Positions 1-9,430 of a DNA stretch of 64,000 nucleotides are shown one piece after another. The stretch is from Halodesulfovibrio marinisediminis DSM 17456. GTDB lineage: Bacteria; Desulfobacterota; Desulfovibrionia; Desulfovibrionales; Desulfovibrionaceae. Location of the stretch: contig NZ_FSRG01000006.1 in assembly GCF_900129975.1 (NCBI RefSeq), positions 554,636 to 618,635 of the forward strand, written 5' to 3'. The first letter of the stretch is position 1. Every line of letters starts with the position of its first letter. Both the position numbers and the translations under genes were made by a program. The notes under the pieces are model-generated. The model did not search any database. It had not been told where the DNA came from and was given only the letters and a program-made list of their open reading frames with translations.

Positions 1-1114
1 AATGACGCATCTTGATAAAACAAAACTACATTTCATGCTTGATGGAATGTGTAAGAAAGGACTTGTGTGCGACATTTGGAACGGTGAGCAATATGAGTAC
101 ATGATCAGCCCTTTTGTTGTGGGCTTTTTCGAATTTACAATGATGCGCACCGGAAAAAATTTACCACAGAAAAAATGGGCAGAGCTGTTTCAAAGCTACA
201 TGTTCGGCAACAAAGATTTTCTGGATGCAAACTTTGCTGATGGGCAAAAAATTTCTGTCATGCGCGCACTTCCTCACGAAGAAGCCATCATAAAAGACCC
301 GCATGTTGAAGTACTGGATTACGAACGGGCAACCACCCTTATTGATGCGCAATCTTCTTTCGCCGTAAGCCTCTGCTCCTGCCGCCACGAAAAACATCAC
401 CTTGGAGAACAAAAATGTGACGTCCCGTTGGATACCTGTACCACAATGGGCGACGGAGCTGAGTTTCTCATTCGAAACAACCTCGGGCGACGCTGCAGCA
501 AAGAAGAGATGTACGACATCCTTGCCCGCTCAAAAGATATGGGATTCACTCTCACAGCAGACAATGTAAAACAGGACGTAGGGTTCATATGCCACTGCTG
601 CGGTTGCTGCTGTAATCTCATGAACGGTATTAAAAAAACTGGATACACCAACATTCTGGTATCATCCTCATTTATTGCCACTTGTAGCGCTGATGACTGC
701 ATCGGCTGTGGTCTCTGCGCTAAGGCATGTCCTGTTGACGCCATCACTATGCAGGAGCGGTATGGCGCTATTATCGATGGCAACCGTCCTAAAAAACTTG
801 CTGTTATCAACGAAGACCGTTGTCTTGGCTGTGGTGTCTGCGTATTTCAATGCAAACCCAAAGCATTAATCCTGGAAAAATCCACAAAGCGCGTTATTCA
901 CCCAGAAGACACATTTGAAAGGGTCATTCTTCAGTCATTAGAAAGAGACACCCTGCAAAACCTCTTATTTGACAACCCGAACAGCAAAGCAGAAAGCTTT
1001 ATGCGCTCCGTTCTTGGAGGCTTCCTTAAACTTCCTGCTGTTAAAAAACGCCTTATGAGTGACACGCTACGCTCACGTTTTTTACAAACTCTACGATCAG
1101 TGTCAGGAGATTGA
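1..1114 (+). CDS. 4Fe-4S ferredoxin-domain protein (5' end cut by window)
   Basis: Probably a cytoplasmic iron-sulfur protein for electron transfer or redox sensing. The C-terminal half holds two clusters of the bacterial ferredoxin type: one starting CIGCGLCAKACP near residue 235 and one starting CLGCGVC near residue 275. Before them lies an unusual Cys-rich stretch, CHCCGCCC, near residue 198, plus CSCRHEKH near residue 125, so more metal may be bound. The first ATG is at position 2, but the protein seems to begin in mid-domain there, so the true start is probably upstream and this copy is partial. I infer a relation to the two-cluster ferredoxin proteins common in sulfate reducers; the partner is unknown. 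Confidence 0.75.
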   Translation, partial: MTHLDKTKLHFMLDGMCKKGLVCDIWNGEQYEYMISPFVVGFFEFTMMRTGKNLPQKKWAELFQSYMFGNKDFLDANFADGQKISVMRALPHEEAIIKDPHVEVLDYERATTLIDAQSSFAVSLCSCRHEKHHLGEQKCDVPLDTCTTMGDGAEFLIRNNLGRRCSKEEMYDILARSKDMGFTLTADNVKQDVGFICHCCGCCCNLMNGIKKTGYTNILVSSSFIATCSADDCIGCGLCAKACPVDAITMQERYGAIIDGNRPKKLAVINEDRCLGCGVCVFQCKPKALILEKSTKRVIHPEDTFERVILQSLERDTLQNLLFDNPNSKAESFMRSVLGGFLKLPAVKKRLMSDTLRSRFLQTLRSVSGD

Positions 1115-1249
1115 TCTTTACAAAGCTGAAGGTAAAAAAGACAGACGACCATCACACTGCCACAAAAAATTTCCGGTGTGTTCCCAAAAATGCGGGGTAA
1201 AAAATAGCTCATTGACGCAACGCCCAGTTCGTCCTACCTGTGTCTGACA

Positions 1250-3625
1250 ATGCCAAAGACACTAATTATTGCAGAAAAACCTTCGGTTGCACGCGAAATT
1301 GCCCCGCATGTGAACGCCACCAACCGAAAGGAAGGATATTTAGAAGGTGCCACCCATATCGTCAGCTGGGCGGTAGGCCATCTTGTAGGTATTGCTGAAC
1401 CTGAAGAACAGCATGAAGCATGGCAGGGACGCTGGACAATTGAGCAACTGCCGATAATCCCCCCAAAATTTAAACTTGCCGTCCTTAAAGAAGGTCAACG
1501 GCAATACACAGTTCTTAATCGCCTTCTGAACGATCAGAACGTCTCTGATATTGTCAATGCAACAGACGCAGGGCGCGAAGGTGAACTTATCTTCCGCCGC
1601 ATCTACCTCATGGCAGGCTGCAATAAGCCTGTAAAACGTCTGTGGGCAAACGACATGACCGAAGAGGGCTTGAAAAAGAGCTTAAACAAGCTCATGCCCG
1701 ACGCCAAAAAACGTAATCTGGGACTCGCAGCCTTTGCCAGAGCAGAAGCCGACTGGCTTATAGGCATGAACTTTTCCCGCATATTTACCATTAAAGCGAA
1801 CCGTCTCATCTCTGTAGGACGAGTGCAGACTCCTGTCCTCAAACTACTTGCAGAGCGCCGCAACGAAATCGAACACTTTGTCCCCAAAGATTACTGGACA
1901 GTTGAAGCTACCTTCTGCCGTCCTGAAAAAACCAGTACACCCAAAAAGGTAGATCCCGAATCAGACCAGCAGGAAGAAGCCCCTGCTGATTGCTTTGCTG
2001 CAACATACCATCTCCCCGAAGATGAAAAAGAAACACGTATCGACTTTGAGTCCCGTGCACAAAAAGTCGTTGACGAATGTAAGGATAAAGAAGGAAAGGT
2101 GGAAGGTGTCACCAGCCGAAAAGGCACTACTAAGCCGCCACTCCCGTTTGACCTGACCACACTTCAGCGTGAAGCAAACACCCGCTTCGGACTTTCTGCA
2201 AAGGACACGCTCACTATTGCACAGGCATTATATGAGCAGAAAAAGCTGATAACCTACCCGCGTACTGATTCACGCCATTTAACAAAAGAACTGTTTGGTG
2301 AAATCCTTACATACTTCCGCGCCATTTATCCTCTCTACAAAGAGGAAACAGTTCCCGCTGTGAACAGGATTAAAGACGGCAAAAAATTTCCATGCGTTAA
2401 CGATAAAAAAGTTACCGATCACCATGCCATCATTCCCACAGCACGTAAGGCGAACATGCTCCAACTCTCCGGTGACGAGCAGAAAATTTATGACATGATC
2501 TGCCGCCGTTTCATCGCTGCCTTCAGTCAGGAAGCAACGTATCAATCATCTACCGTGCGCGTGCTGATAGGTGAACATCTGTTCATTGCTAAGGGAAAAG
2601 TATTTAAAGACAAAGGATGGCTTGTGGTTGAACCTTGGAGAACTGCACAGGACAATCCCCTACCTTCTCTCCGCAAAGGAAGTACCGTCAACACAGAAGC
2701 TGTTGACACCATAAAGCGCCAGACAAAAGCTCCGGCACATTTCACGGATGCATCACTTCTGAGCGCCATGGAAACAGCCGGTAAGTATGTAGAAGACGAA
2801 GAGCTTCGCCTTGCAATGAAAGAGCGCGGGTTAGGCACCCCAGCTACCCGTGCGCAGATTATAGAGACTCTGCTTTCACGTAAGTATATTGAGCGTAAAG
2901 GCAAAAAACTTCAGGCAACAAACTCTGGTCAGGAAGTCATTGAAGTTATTTCCGCCATGCTTCCGGATATTGTTTCTCCTGAAATGACCGGACAATGGGA
3001 AAAGAAGCTAAAGGATATCGAAAACGGCAATGCGACCTACCCAGAGTTCATGCATTCCATACGCCACATTGTAGCTGGCGGCATTCACCATATTAAGGAT
3101 AGAAGCCTTGCGCCAATCTTGCTAACCCTAAAAGCCAAAGAAGTCGGAGAACGTGAACCGGACGGGAAATGCCCGCTTTGCGGCGGTGATGTTGTCGATC
3201 TGGAAAAACGATACGCCTGTTCCAACTGGAAACGTGACGACGGCGGCTGTCTTTTCGTTATCTGGAAAAACATGTTCGGTCGTACAATGGATCAAGCAAT
3301 TGTCGACGACCTACTGAACAAAGGACGCACTTCCACCCCTCTTGACCTAGTATCCAAGGCTGGCAAGGAATACTCAGCCTATTTAAAAATCGAGATGGGG
3401 CAGGTAAAACTTGAATTTGCAAACTCCCCTCGTCCACCTGCACCTGCCCAACAGGCTGCACCATACTACGATGGAGTGGCGCCGGAAGACATGCCGCCTC
3501 CTGCCCCACTTCCCGGGCAAGAGGATTTTATCCCTCCGTCAGCTCAATATAATGGGTCACCTGTTATAGAGCATACTCCACCAACAGCTGCTGAGGAGCC
3601 TGTAAAAACAGCTCCTCAAGACTAG
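1250..3625 (+). CDS. topB: DNA topoisomerase III (type IA)
   Basis: Relaxes and decatenates DNA by cutting one strand through a 5'-phosphotyrosine. The N-terminus (IIAEKPSVAREIA) is a Toprim domain. The catalytic tyrosine sits in LITYPRTDSRHL, at about residue 336. The motif ERGLGTPATRAQIIETL follows near residue 523. At 791 residues it is longer than E. coli TopB (about 650): there is a charged insert near residues 223-255, a four-cysteine zinc-finger-like segment (CPLCGGD ... CSNWKRDDGGC) near 639-667, and a Pro/Ala-rich tail that looks disordered. No good ribosome binding site is visible before the ATG. A terminator follows directly, so it seems to be transcribed alone or with the gene upstream. 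Confidence 0.93.
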   Translation: MPKTLIIAEKPSVAREIAPHVNATNRKEGYLEGATHIVSWAVGHLVGIAEPEEQHEAWQGRWTIEQLPIIPPKFKLAVLKEGQRQYTVLNRLLNDQNVSDIVNATDAGREGELIFRRIYLMAGCNKPVKRLWANDMTEEGLKKSLNKLMPDAKKRNLGLAAFARAEADWLIGMNFSRIFTIKANRLISVGRVQTPVLKLLAERRNEIEHFVPKDYWTVEATFCRPEKTSTPKKVDPESDQQEEAPADCFAATYHLPEDEKETRIDFESRAQKVVDECKDKEGKVEGVTSRKGTTKPPLPFDLTTLQREANTRFGLSAKDTLTIAQALYEQKKLITYPRTDSRHLTKELFGEILTYFRAIYPLYKEETVPAVNRIKDGKKFPCVNDKKVTDHHAIIPTARKANMLQLSGDEQKIYDMICRRFIAAFSQEATYQSSTVRVLIGEHLFIAKGKVFKDKGWLVVEPWRTAQDNPLPSLRKGSTVNTEAVDTIKRQTKAPAHFTDASLLSAMETAGKYVEDEELRLAMKERGLGTPATRAQIIETLLSRKYIERKGKKLQATNSGQEVIEVISAMLPDIVSPEMTGQWEKKLKDIENGNATYPEFMHSIRHIVAGGIHHIKDRSLAPILLTLKAKEVGEREPDGKCPLCGGDVVDLEKRYACSNWKRDDGGCLFVIWKNMFGRTMDQAIVDDLLNKGRTSTPLDLVSKAGKEYSAYLKIEMGQVKLEFANSPRPPAPAQQAAPYYDGVAPEDMPPPAPLPGQEDFIPPSAQYNGSPVIEHTPPTAAEEPVKTAPQD

Positions 3626-3645
3626 CCAACTCTACTGTTACTAGA

Positions 3646-3672
3646 AAGCCCGCAAACTTAGCGGGCTTTTTT
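3646..3672 (+). terminator. Rho-independent terminator after topB
   Basis: An 8-bp GC-rich stem (AAGCCCGC / GCGGGCTT) with a 7-nt loop, followed by six T residues, 20 bases after the topB stop. Confidence 0.9.
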
Positions 3673-3808
3673 ATTCTCATCCGTCCAAATGAAAATATCT
3701 TTCATAAATACTGGTAATAAGATGCTACAAAGGTAGTTTACTCTTTTGAGTAATGCATCCTCTTTTGCGTTCAACAGCTAAAGAAATTTAGAAAAATAAC
3801 CTTTCTAC

Positions 3809-3837
3809 TTTACAAGCTTTCTACGCTCCTTTAAATA
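3809..3837 (+). promoter_or_regulatory. Sigma-70-type promoter of the first rubrerythrin
   Basis: TTTACA at 3809-3814, a 17-bp spacer and TAAATA at 3832-3837. The next bases (about 3838-3856) are AT-rich and resemble the matching stretch before the second rubrerythrin, where the same boxes occur with the same spacing. They could hold a peroxide or iron repressor site, but that is inference. Confidence 0.6.
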
Positions 3838-3888
3838 GTAACAGTTCTCATTAACGGTCAATGTAACAACAAACTTACGGAGTAACCC

Positions 3889-4386
3889 ATGAGTAAAACT
3901 GCTGAAAACTTAATGGCGGCATTTGCTGGTGAATCCCAAGCTAACCGTAAATACCTTGCTTACGCTAAAAAAGCTGAAAAAGAAGGATATTCACAAGTCG
4001 CAAAACTTTTCCGTGCTGCTGCGGATGCTGAAACTATCCACGCACACGCGCATCTCCGTAATGCTGGTAAGATTGGAACCACCCTTGAGAACCTCAAGGA
4101 CGCCATCGCAGGTGAGACTCACGAATTTAAGAACATGTATCCTGAAATGATCAAGGACGCTGAAGCTGAAGGTGAAAAAGCAGCACATCGCTTCTTCAGC
4201 TACGCCAACAAAGCAGAAGAAGTTCACGCTAACTTGTACCAGAAGATGATGGATACAATCGATAATCCAGTAGAGACAGACTACTACAACTGCTCTGTTT
4301 GCGGCTACACACACGAAGGACCGTTCAAAGATGCCAAGTGCCCTATCTGTAATGCCGCCCCTTCAGCTTTCTATAAGGTAGATTAG
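3889..4386 (+). CDS. rbr: Rubrerythrin (copy 1)
   Basis: Non-haem iron peroxidase that reduces hydrogen peroxide in the cytoplasm of anaerobes, fed by rubredoxin or NADH-dependent reductases. The N-terminal four-helix ferritin-like domain carries the diiron ligands (ESQAN near residue 15, ETIHAH at 48-53, ETHEF at 76-80, EEVH near 110-113). A C-terminal rubredoxin-like domain has CSVCG at 135 and CPICN at 151. At 165 residues it is a little shorter than the classical Desulfovibrio rubrerythrin of about 190. The start is set by GGAG at 3879-3882. A close paralogue follows 416 bp downstream with its own matching promoter. Confidence 0.95.
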   Translation: MSKTAENLMAAFAGESQANRKYLAYAKKAEKEGYSQVAKLFRAAADAETIHAHAHLRNAGKIGTTLENLKDAIAGETHEFKNMYPEMIKDAEAEGEKAAHRFFSYANKAEEVHANLYQKMMDTIDNPVETDYYNCSVCGYTHEGPFKDAKCPICNAAPSAFYKVD

Positions 4387-4420
4387 GCCAATAGAGGTAA
4401 CGCTGACAATAAGTACAAAA

Positions 4421-4464
4421 GCAGGAGCCACTACAAAACAACTTGTAGTCAGGCTCCCGCTCTT
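4421..4464 (+). terminator. Hairpin after rubrerythrin copy 1, possible terminator
   Basis: GGAGCC-ACTACAA pairs with TTGTAG-TC-A-GGCTCC apart from a small bulge, followed by a pyrimidine run (GCTCTT) but no real T-tract. It may end or stabilise the rbr1 transcript. Confidence 0.45.
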
Positions 4465-4529
4465 AACAGATATCACACATACATTGCTGCGGAAAATATC
4501 CAAAAAACATGAGTAGGTCGATTCTATTA

Positions 4530-4605
4530 GTTTGCTGGAAAACCATTCCTACTTACACAGTTAGGATAGCCTCAGTCTTTGGCTATGTATGGTTTTCCAG
4601 CAAAC
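4530..4605. repeat. 17-bp perfect inverted repeat with nested hairpin
   Basis: Bases 4530-4546 (GTTTGCTGGAAAACCAT) are the exact reverse complement of 4589-4605. A second stem, ATAGCC at 4566-4571 with GGCTAT at 4581-4586, lies inside the 42-base loop. The rest of the 416-bp gap between the rubrerythrins holds no gene that I can support. No T-tract follows, so this is not an ordinary terminator; it could be a dispersed palindromic element. Confidence 0.7.
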
Positions 4606-4714
4606 AACTGTCCCTACACAACACAAACCACACTACGCTGACGGCCTTGCATTGCAGAGATCTGTATAAATTTATTTGTGAAAAATAAAATCAGATAAAA
4701 ATCTTATTTTTTAC

Positions 4715-4743
4715 TTTACAAAGTTGCACTCAAAATATAAATA
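4715..4743 (+). promoter_or_regulatory. Sigma-70-type promoter of the second rubrerythrin
   Basis: TTTACA at 4715-4720, a 17-bp spacer and TAAATA at 4738-4743, exactly as upstream of copy 1. The following stretch, about 4744-4763, again resembles that of copy 1. Confidence 0.6.
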
Positions 4744-4802
4744 GTAATCATTCCTGTTAAGGGAAACCTAAACAATAATTAAACACACTTGTGGAGTGAA
4801 TA

Positions 4803-5297
4803 ATGTCCAAGACTCTTGAAAACCTCATGGCTGCTTTTGCTGGTGAATCTCAGGCTAACCGTAAATACCTTGCTTACGCTAAAAAAGCTGAAAAAGAAGG
4901 CTACACTCAGGTTGCAAAACTTTTCCGTGCTGCTGCTGATGCAGAGACCATTCACGCACATGCTCACCTTCGTAACGCTGGTAAAATCGGCGACACCATT
5001 GCAAACCTTAAAGATGCAATCGCAGGTGAAACCCACGAGTTTGAAAACATGTACCCTGCAATGATCAAAGATGCTGAAGCAGAAGGCGAAAAAGTTGCAG
5101 CACGCTACTTCGGCTTTGCAAACAAAGCAGAAGCAGTACATGCAGAGCTCTACGCTAACGCTCTTGAAAACATTGAGAACCCAGTAGAAGTAGACTACTA
5201 CAACTGTTCCGTTTGTGGCCACACCCACGAAGGTCCAACTGAAGAAAAATGTCCAATTTGTGGTGCAGCAGCTTCTGCTTACTACAAAGTAGACTAA
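4803..5297 (+). CDS. rbr: Rubrerythrin (copy 2)
   Basis: Second rubrerythrin, 164 residues, with the same diiron ligands and C-terminal rubredoxin motif (CSVCGHTHEG ... CPICG). By eye most residues match copy 1, and the first 60 are nearly identical; the helices around residues 98-128 differ most. One residue is lost between the two rubredoxin Cys pairs. The start has GGAG at 4793-4796. The shared promoter layout and high similarity point to a tandem duplication including the promoter. It probably serves the same peroxide defence with different regulation or partners, which is inference. Confidence 0.95.
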   Translation: MSKTLENLMAAFAGESQANRKYLAYAKKAEKEGYTQVAKLFRAAADAETIHAHAHLRNAGKIGDTIANLKDAIAGETHEFENMYPAMIKDAEAEGEKVAARYFGFANKAEAVHAELYANALENIENPVEVDYYNCSVCGHTHEGPTEEKCPICGAAASAYYKVD

Positions 5298-5379
5298 TAC
5301 ATCCTACTGGCCGGTATTATTTCCGGTCACCAGTAGAAAGAGTCACAACATATAGCGGCTCTTACTGAGTTGAGCGCAG

Positions 5380-5416
5380 GCCCCTCGTTATCGCCGTGAT
5401 AAGGAGGGGCTTTTTT
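5380..5416 (+). terminator. Rho-independent terminator after rubrerythrin copy 2
   Basis: A 13-bp stem with one mismatch (GCCCCTCGTTATC / GATAAGGAGGGGC), a short loop and six T residues. Confidence 0.9.
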
Positions 5417-5798
5417 GTATCTGTGCCCCAATAAGGTAACCGTATCACCATTCCATTCGCTTGCCACTCAAGCTTCTTGCGGGCTGGGATGGTTTACTCT
5501 ATTATTCCGCAAAATCTTCACACAGAGTACCATTACAACATGCCAAAGGTTCTGACCGTAACAGCCGCTCTTTCATCCTGGTTAGTTAGCCTGTTCATGA
5601 AGGCTGTTTTGAGTACTCATTCAGACACCTGTACCTGTACAAACAGTAGCGCCAACAGTAAGCCGTCTATTCCAATTGTATTGATGTTAAAAAGGGTCGG
5701 ATGACACAGTGCAGCAATCCAGTGGTATTCACGGCATACATTTTCAGGCATGATAGTAATGTTTTCTTCACCCCAGCTTGATATAAAAGGAAGTTCTC
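5417..5798. other. Intergenic stretch, no supported gene
   Basis: About 380 bases between the rubrerythrin terminator and the UbiD-family gene. It presumably holds the latter's promoter, but no convincing -35/-10 pair was found. A 75-codon open frame starting at 5477 has no recognisable protein character. The only clear element is AAGGAAG at 5788-5794, the ribosome binding site of the next gene. Confidence 0.5.
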
Positions 5799-7640
5799 TT
5801 GCGATACAGAAATACACAGCAGCTTATTGCTGATCTGGAACAAAGCGGCCAGCTCATCCGCATCCATGAGGAAGTAGACCCGCACCTGCAAGTGGCTGAA
5901 ATCCAGCGTCGTGCTTTCCGTGCGAAAGCACCTGCTATTATGTTCACCAACGTAAAAGGCACCAAGTTCCCGATGGTATGTAACATCTTCGGTACAATGG
6001 AACGTACTCGCTGGATTTTCCGCGATACCTTGCGTGCGCTGGAAGGTATTTTCAAGCTGAAGGTTGATCCATTTGATTTCTTCAAACGTCCATGGCGCTA
6101 TGCCGGTGTGCCGCGTGCCGGTTTAGCCACTATCCCTAAAAAGGTAAAAGCTGGCCCTGTACTTGAAAATACAACCACTGTAAGCCAGCTGCCGCAGCTA
6201 CACTCATGGCCTATGGATGGTGGCGGATACGTTACTCTGCCGCAAGTATACACTGAAAGTCCGGACAAACCGGGTTTCATGAATTCAAACATCGGCATGT
6301 ACCGTGTACAACTTACCGGTGCTCCGTTTGAAAAAGATAAAGAAATAGGTCTCCATTACCAAATTCACCGCGGTATCGGTTACCACCATGCAGAAGCGCT
6401 CCGCCGCAACGAACCTTTAAAAGTTAACGTCTTTGTTGGTGGCCCTCCTGCCATGACCATGGCAGCAATTATGCCGTTGCCAGAAGGAATTGCGGAACTG
6501 ATCTTCGCCGGCGCTCTCGGTGGATTCCGTATGCCGATGATCACCCGCGAAGGCCAACTGCCTATTCTTGCTGAAGCAGACTTCTGCATCAGCGGCACAG
6601 TGTACCCGAACGAGCAAAAGCCTGAAGGTCCATTCGGGGACCATCTCGGCTATTACAGTCTTGCTCATGACTTCCCGCTCATGCGTGTGGACAACGTGTA
6701 CCACCGTAATGACGCAGTATGGCCGTTCACAACTGTTGGTCGCCCTCCTCAGGAGGACACCGTATTCGGCGAATTTATCCACGATCTCACAGCAGATCTT
6801 GTTCCAACTGTCTTTAACGGTGTGCATGAAGTACACGCAGTTGATCCGGCAGGCGTGCACCCGCTTCTGCTTGCAATCGGTAGTGAACGCTATGTGCCAT
6901 ATGCAGAGGAACGCCAGCCTCAGGAACTGATCACCTGTGGTCTGTCCCTGCTCGGCAACACACAGACATCTCTGTCCAAGTACGCAATTCTTGCAGCGAA
7001 GGAAGACAATCCGGGACTCACCACCCACAACTACAAAGATTTCTTCACACACATGCTTGAACGTACCGATTTTGCGCGTGACTTCCATTTCATCACTCGA
7101 ACCACTATCGATACACTCGACTATACAGGCATCAGCCTGAACCAAGGCTCCAAGCTCATCTGGACAGCTTGTGGTCCAGTTAAACGTACCCTTGGTTCAA
7201 ACATTCCATCCCACTTCACACTGCCGGAAGGCTTTGGTGATGCAAAACTGTTCATGTCCGGTGTAGTTGTTATTAAAGGACCTAAGCACACAGCTGCACG
7301 CGACGAACACGATGACGCAATGTTCCGTCTTGCTGAACACCTGAAAAATGTAGGTAACCTTGACTCACTCCCACTCGTCGTTGTTGTGGATGATGCAGAG
7401 TTCACCGCAGCAAACTGGGACAACTTCCTCTGGGTAACATTCACCCGCTCAGACCCTGCAACCGACATGTACGGTGCTGGTGCATTCACCCACTGCAAGC
7501 ACTGGGGTTGCAGTGGCCCTATGATTATCGATGCACGTCTCAAGTCATTCCATGCTCCGGCACTGGAAGAAGACCCAGATGTCACGAAGTCTGTAGACAA
7601 AATGGCAGCCAGAGGCGGTTGCCTGCACAATATCATTTAA
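5799..7640 (+). CDS. UbiD-family prenylated-FMN decarboxylase (TTG start)
   Basis: Decarboxylase of the UbiD family, which uses prenylated FMN made by a UbiX-type enzyme to remove aromatic or alpha,beta-unsaturated carboxyl groups. Family signatures are IGMYRVQ, IHRGIG near residue 190, and EGPFGDHLGYYS near residue 277, which contains the conserved Glu of the active site. At 613 residues it matches the long bacterial branch, often tied to menaquinone synthesis, rather than E. coli UbiD (497). The start is TTG at 5799, chosen because AAGGAAG lies about 5 bases before it and the protein begins in typical UbiD fashion (RNTQQLIADLEQSG). A UbiA-family prenyltransferase at 19802-20671 and an amidohydrolase at 26781-28151 could belong to the same futalosine menaquinone route; that link is inference. 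Confidence 0.88.
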   Translation: MRYRNTQQLIADLEQSGQLIRIHEEVDPHLQVAEIQRRAFRAKAPAIMFTNVKGTKFPMVCNIFGTMERTRWIFRDTLRALEGIFKLKVDPFDFFKRPWRYAGVPRAGLATIPKKVKAGPVLENTTTVSQLPQLHSWPMDGGGYVTLPQVYTESPDKPGFMNSNIGMYRVQLTGAPFEKDKEIGLHYQIHRGIGYHHAEALRRNEPLKVNVFVGGPPAMTMAAIMPLPEGIAELIFAGALGGFRMPMITREGQLPILAEADFCISGTVYPNEQKPEGPFGDHLGYYSLAHDFPLMRVDNVYHRNDAVWPFTTVGRPPQEDTVFGEFIHDLTADLVPTVFNGVHEVHAVDPAGVHPLLLAIGSERYVPYAEERQPQELITCGLSLLGNTQTSLSKYAILAAKEDNPGLTTHNYKDFFTHMLERTDFARDFHFITRTTIDTLDYTGISLNQGSKLIWTACGPVKRTLGSNIPSHFTLPEGFGDAKLFMSGVVVIKGPKHTAARDEHDDAMFRLAEHLKNVGNLDSLPLVVVVDDAEFTAANWDNFLWVTFTRSDPATDMYGAGAFTHCKHWGCSGPMIIDARLKSFHAPALEEDPDVTKSVDKMAARGGCLHNII

Positions 7641-7645
7641 GCATA

Positions 7646-7681
7646 AAGCCTGCGGTGTTGCCATTCACCGCAGGCTTTTTT
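7646..7681 (+). terminator. Rho-independent terminator after the UbiD-family gene
   Basis: A 12-bp perfect stem (AAGCCTGCGGTG / CACCGCAGGCTT) with an 8-nt loop and T-run. Confidence 0.92.
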
Positions 7682-7825
7682 GTCCATTCTCAGCTAGCTA
7701 AGCTCTCCCTTTACTCAAAAATTATACTTCCAGCTTCTCCTCAGTATGGTAGTGGGTAATTTCATCCGTAAATTCATGTCATTACCCGTGTGAAATATAA
7801 CGAGTCTTGTGAAAAGGGAGTCAAT

Positions 7826-9313
7826 ATGTCTACATCCGGTTCTCGCAACACATGTTCAAATACATCCGTGCATAGTCAACTAGCTCCAGACGCACCACAA
7901 CAGCAATATGCTTCAGAATCCCCACTTAATGCATTTGTTGAAAAAATGCGCCACGAAGGGCTTCCTGCAAAAGTTATCGACCTCTTCACAAGCTACATTT
8001 CTGACGTTTCCGAACAAGCAACAGGACATATTCCAGAACAGGACATATCTCCTGTAAATCAAAGTCAGTTAAAGCACGTTAACGAACTGGATCAGTACGA
8101 AAAAACAGGAAAAGCCCTTGCACGCAAGGCCGTTGCCATAAAACTTAATGGCGGCTTAGGTACCAGCATGGGCATGCAGTTTGCCAAATCTCTACTGCCC
8201 GTAAAAGATCATATGTCTTTTCTGGACATCACCATCAAGCAAGCAATCACATGGCAAGAAGAGTACGGCGGTTCACTTCCGCTTGTACTTATGAACAGCT
8301 ACAACACACATAAAGATACACTTAATGAATTGCGGTACATGAATGGCTTATCTCAATTGCCGCTCTGCTTTGTTCAGCACAAGTTTCCTAAAATACAACG
8401 TGATACATTGCAGCCTGCCGAGTGTCCCGACAATCAAGAGTGCGAATGGAACCCTCCAGGGCACGGTGATATTTATGCGTCACTCTATCTTTCCGGTGTG
8501 CTGGACACGCTTATCAGACAAGGGCGACAATATGCTCTCGTATCCAACATAGACAACCTTGGTGCCAAGCTTGATCTACGCATGCTTGGATACATGGCTG
8601 AAGAACAAATTCCATTTCTTATGGAAGTTACAGCACGTACCGAAAATGACCGTAAAGGTGGCCACCTAGCCAGATTTAAAGACGGACGCCTTATCTTACG
8701 TGAAGTCAGCCAATGCCAGGAATGCGATCTTGATCACTTCCAGAACATCACACGACACTGCCTATTCAACACAAACAATATCTGGATTGACCTTGTTGCT
8801 CTGAAAAAAAATATGCAACAAAAAGGGCTTCCAAAGCTTCCACTTATTCTAAATCCTAAGACTATAAACCCTCATGACAGCTCCTCAACTCCGATCTATC
8901 AAATCGAAACCGCCATGGGCGCAGCTATTTCCCACTTCAAAAACGCACAGGCTATTATCACTACACGTGACCGGTTTATCCCTGTCAAACGTACTGATGA
9001 CCTGCTCAAAGTAATGTCTGACTACTACCTTCTTGACCATTCCGGCACGCTCAAAATGAACGAAGCCAATATTACGCAGGATCTTCAGGTACATCTTGAC
9101 CCTCGCTATTACAGCAAATTCGACAACATCTATGAAAAATTTAAAGAAGGTGTGCCGTCCCTTTCTTCCTGCACCAAGCTTGGAATCTCCGGTGACATTA
9201 TCTTCAACCCTTCTGTATCGCTCAAAGGGGATGTCACAATAAACAACCAGACAGGCAACATCCTGCTGCTACCGGATGACATTGCCCTAGAAGGATTAGT
9301 CGAAATCAAGTAG
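7826..9313 (+). CDS. UTP-glucose-1-phosphate uridylyltransferase, UDPGP family
   Basis: Makes UDP-glucose from UTP and glucose 1-phosphate for polysaccharide and envelope synthesis. The nucleotide-binding signature KLNGGLGTSMG, near residue 110, marks the eukaryotic-type UDPGP/AGX family rather than the usual bacterial GalU. Further family features are the long central Rossmann-like domain (NIDNLGAKLD; GGHLARFKDGRL) and a C-terminal left-handed beta-helix-like end (SLKGDVTINNQTGNILLLPD). The start at 7826 is chosen over an in-frame ATG at 7790 because GGGAG lies 5 bases upstream; the protein is then 495 residues. The first 45 or so residues are polar and probably flexible. Confidence 0.85.
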   Translation: MSTSGSRNTCSNTSVHSQLAPDAPQQQYASESPLNAFVEKMRHEGLPAKVIDLFTSYISDVSEQATGHIPEQDISPVNQSQLKHVNELDQYEKTGKALARKAVAIKLNGGLGTSMGMQFAKSLLPVKDHMSFLDITIKQAITWQEEYGGSLPLVLMNSYNTHKDTLNELRYMNGLSQLPLCFVQHKFPKIQRDTLQPAECPDNQECEWNPPGHGDIYASLYLSGVLDTLIRQGRQYALVSNIDNLGAKLDLRMLGYMAEEQIPFLMEVTARTENDRKGGHLARFKDGRLILREVSQCQECDLDHFQNITRHCLFNTNNIWIDLVALKKNMQQKGLPKLPLILNPKTINPHDSSSTPIYQIETAMGAAISHFKNAQAIITTRDRFIPVKRTDDLLKVMSDYYLLDHSGTLKMNEANITQDLQVHLDPRYYSKFDNIYEKFKEGVPSLSSCTKLGISGDIIFNPSVSLKGDVTINNQTGNILLLPDDIALEGLVEIK

Positions 9314-9430
9314 CCATCTACGATACATAATTACAATACAATCAAGGCTATCATACGTATATAGTGATATTTTTTCGGAACCGGTACACTCCGAAGATTT
9401 ACCCCCGAGACACATTGGAGGTTCTTCTGT

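Noticed and set aside
5477-5704. 75-codon frame between rubrerythrin 2 and the UbiD-family gene
   Set aside because: No ribosome binding site, no conserved character, Cys/Ser-rich composition and no family likeness; treated as chance.
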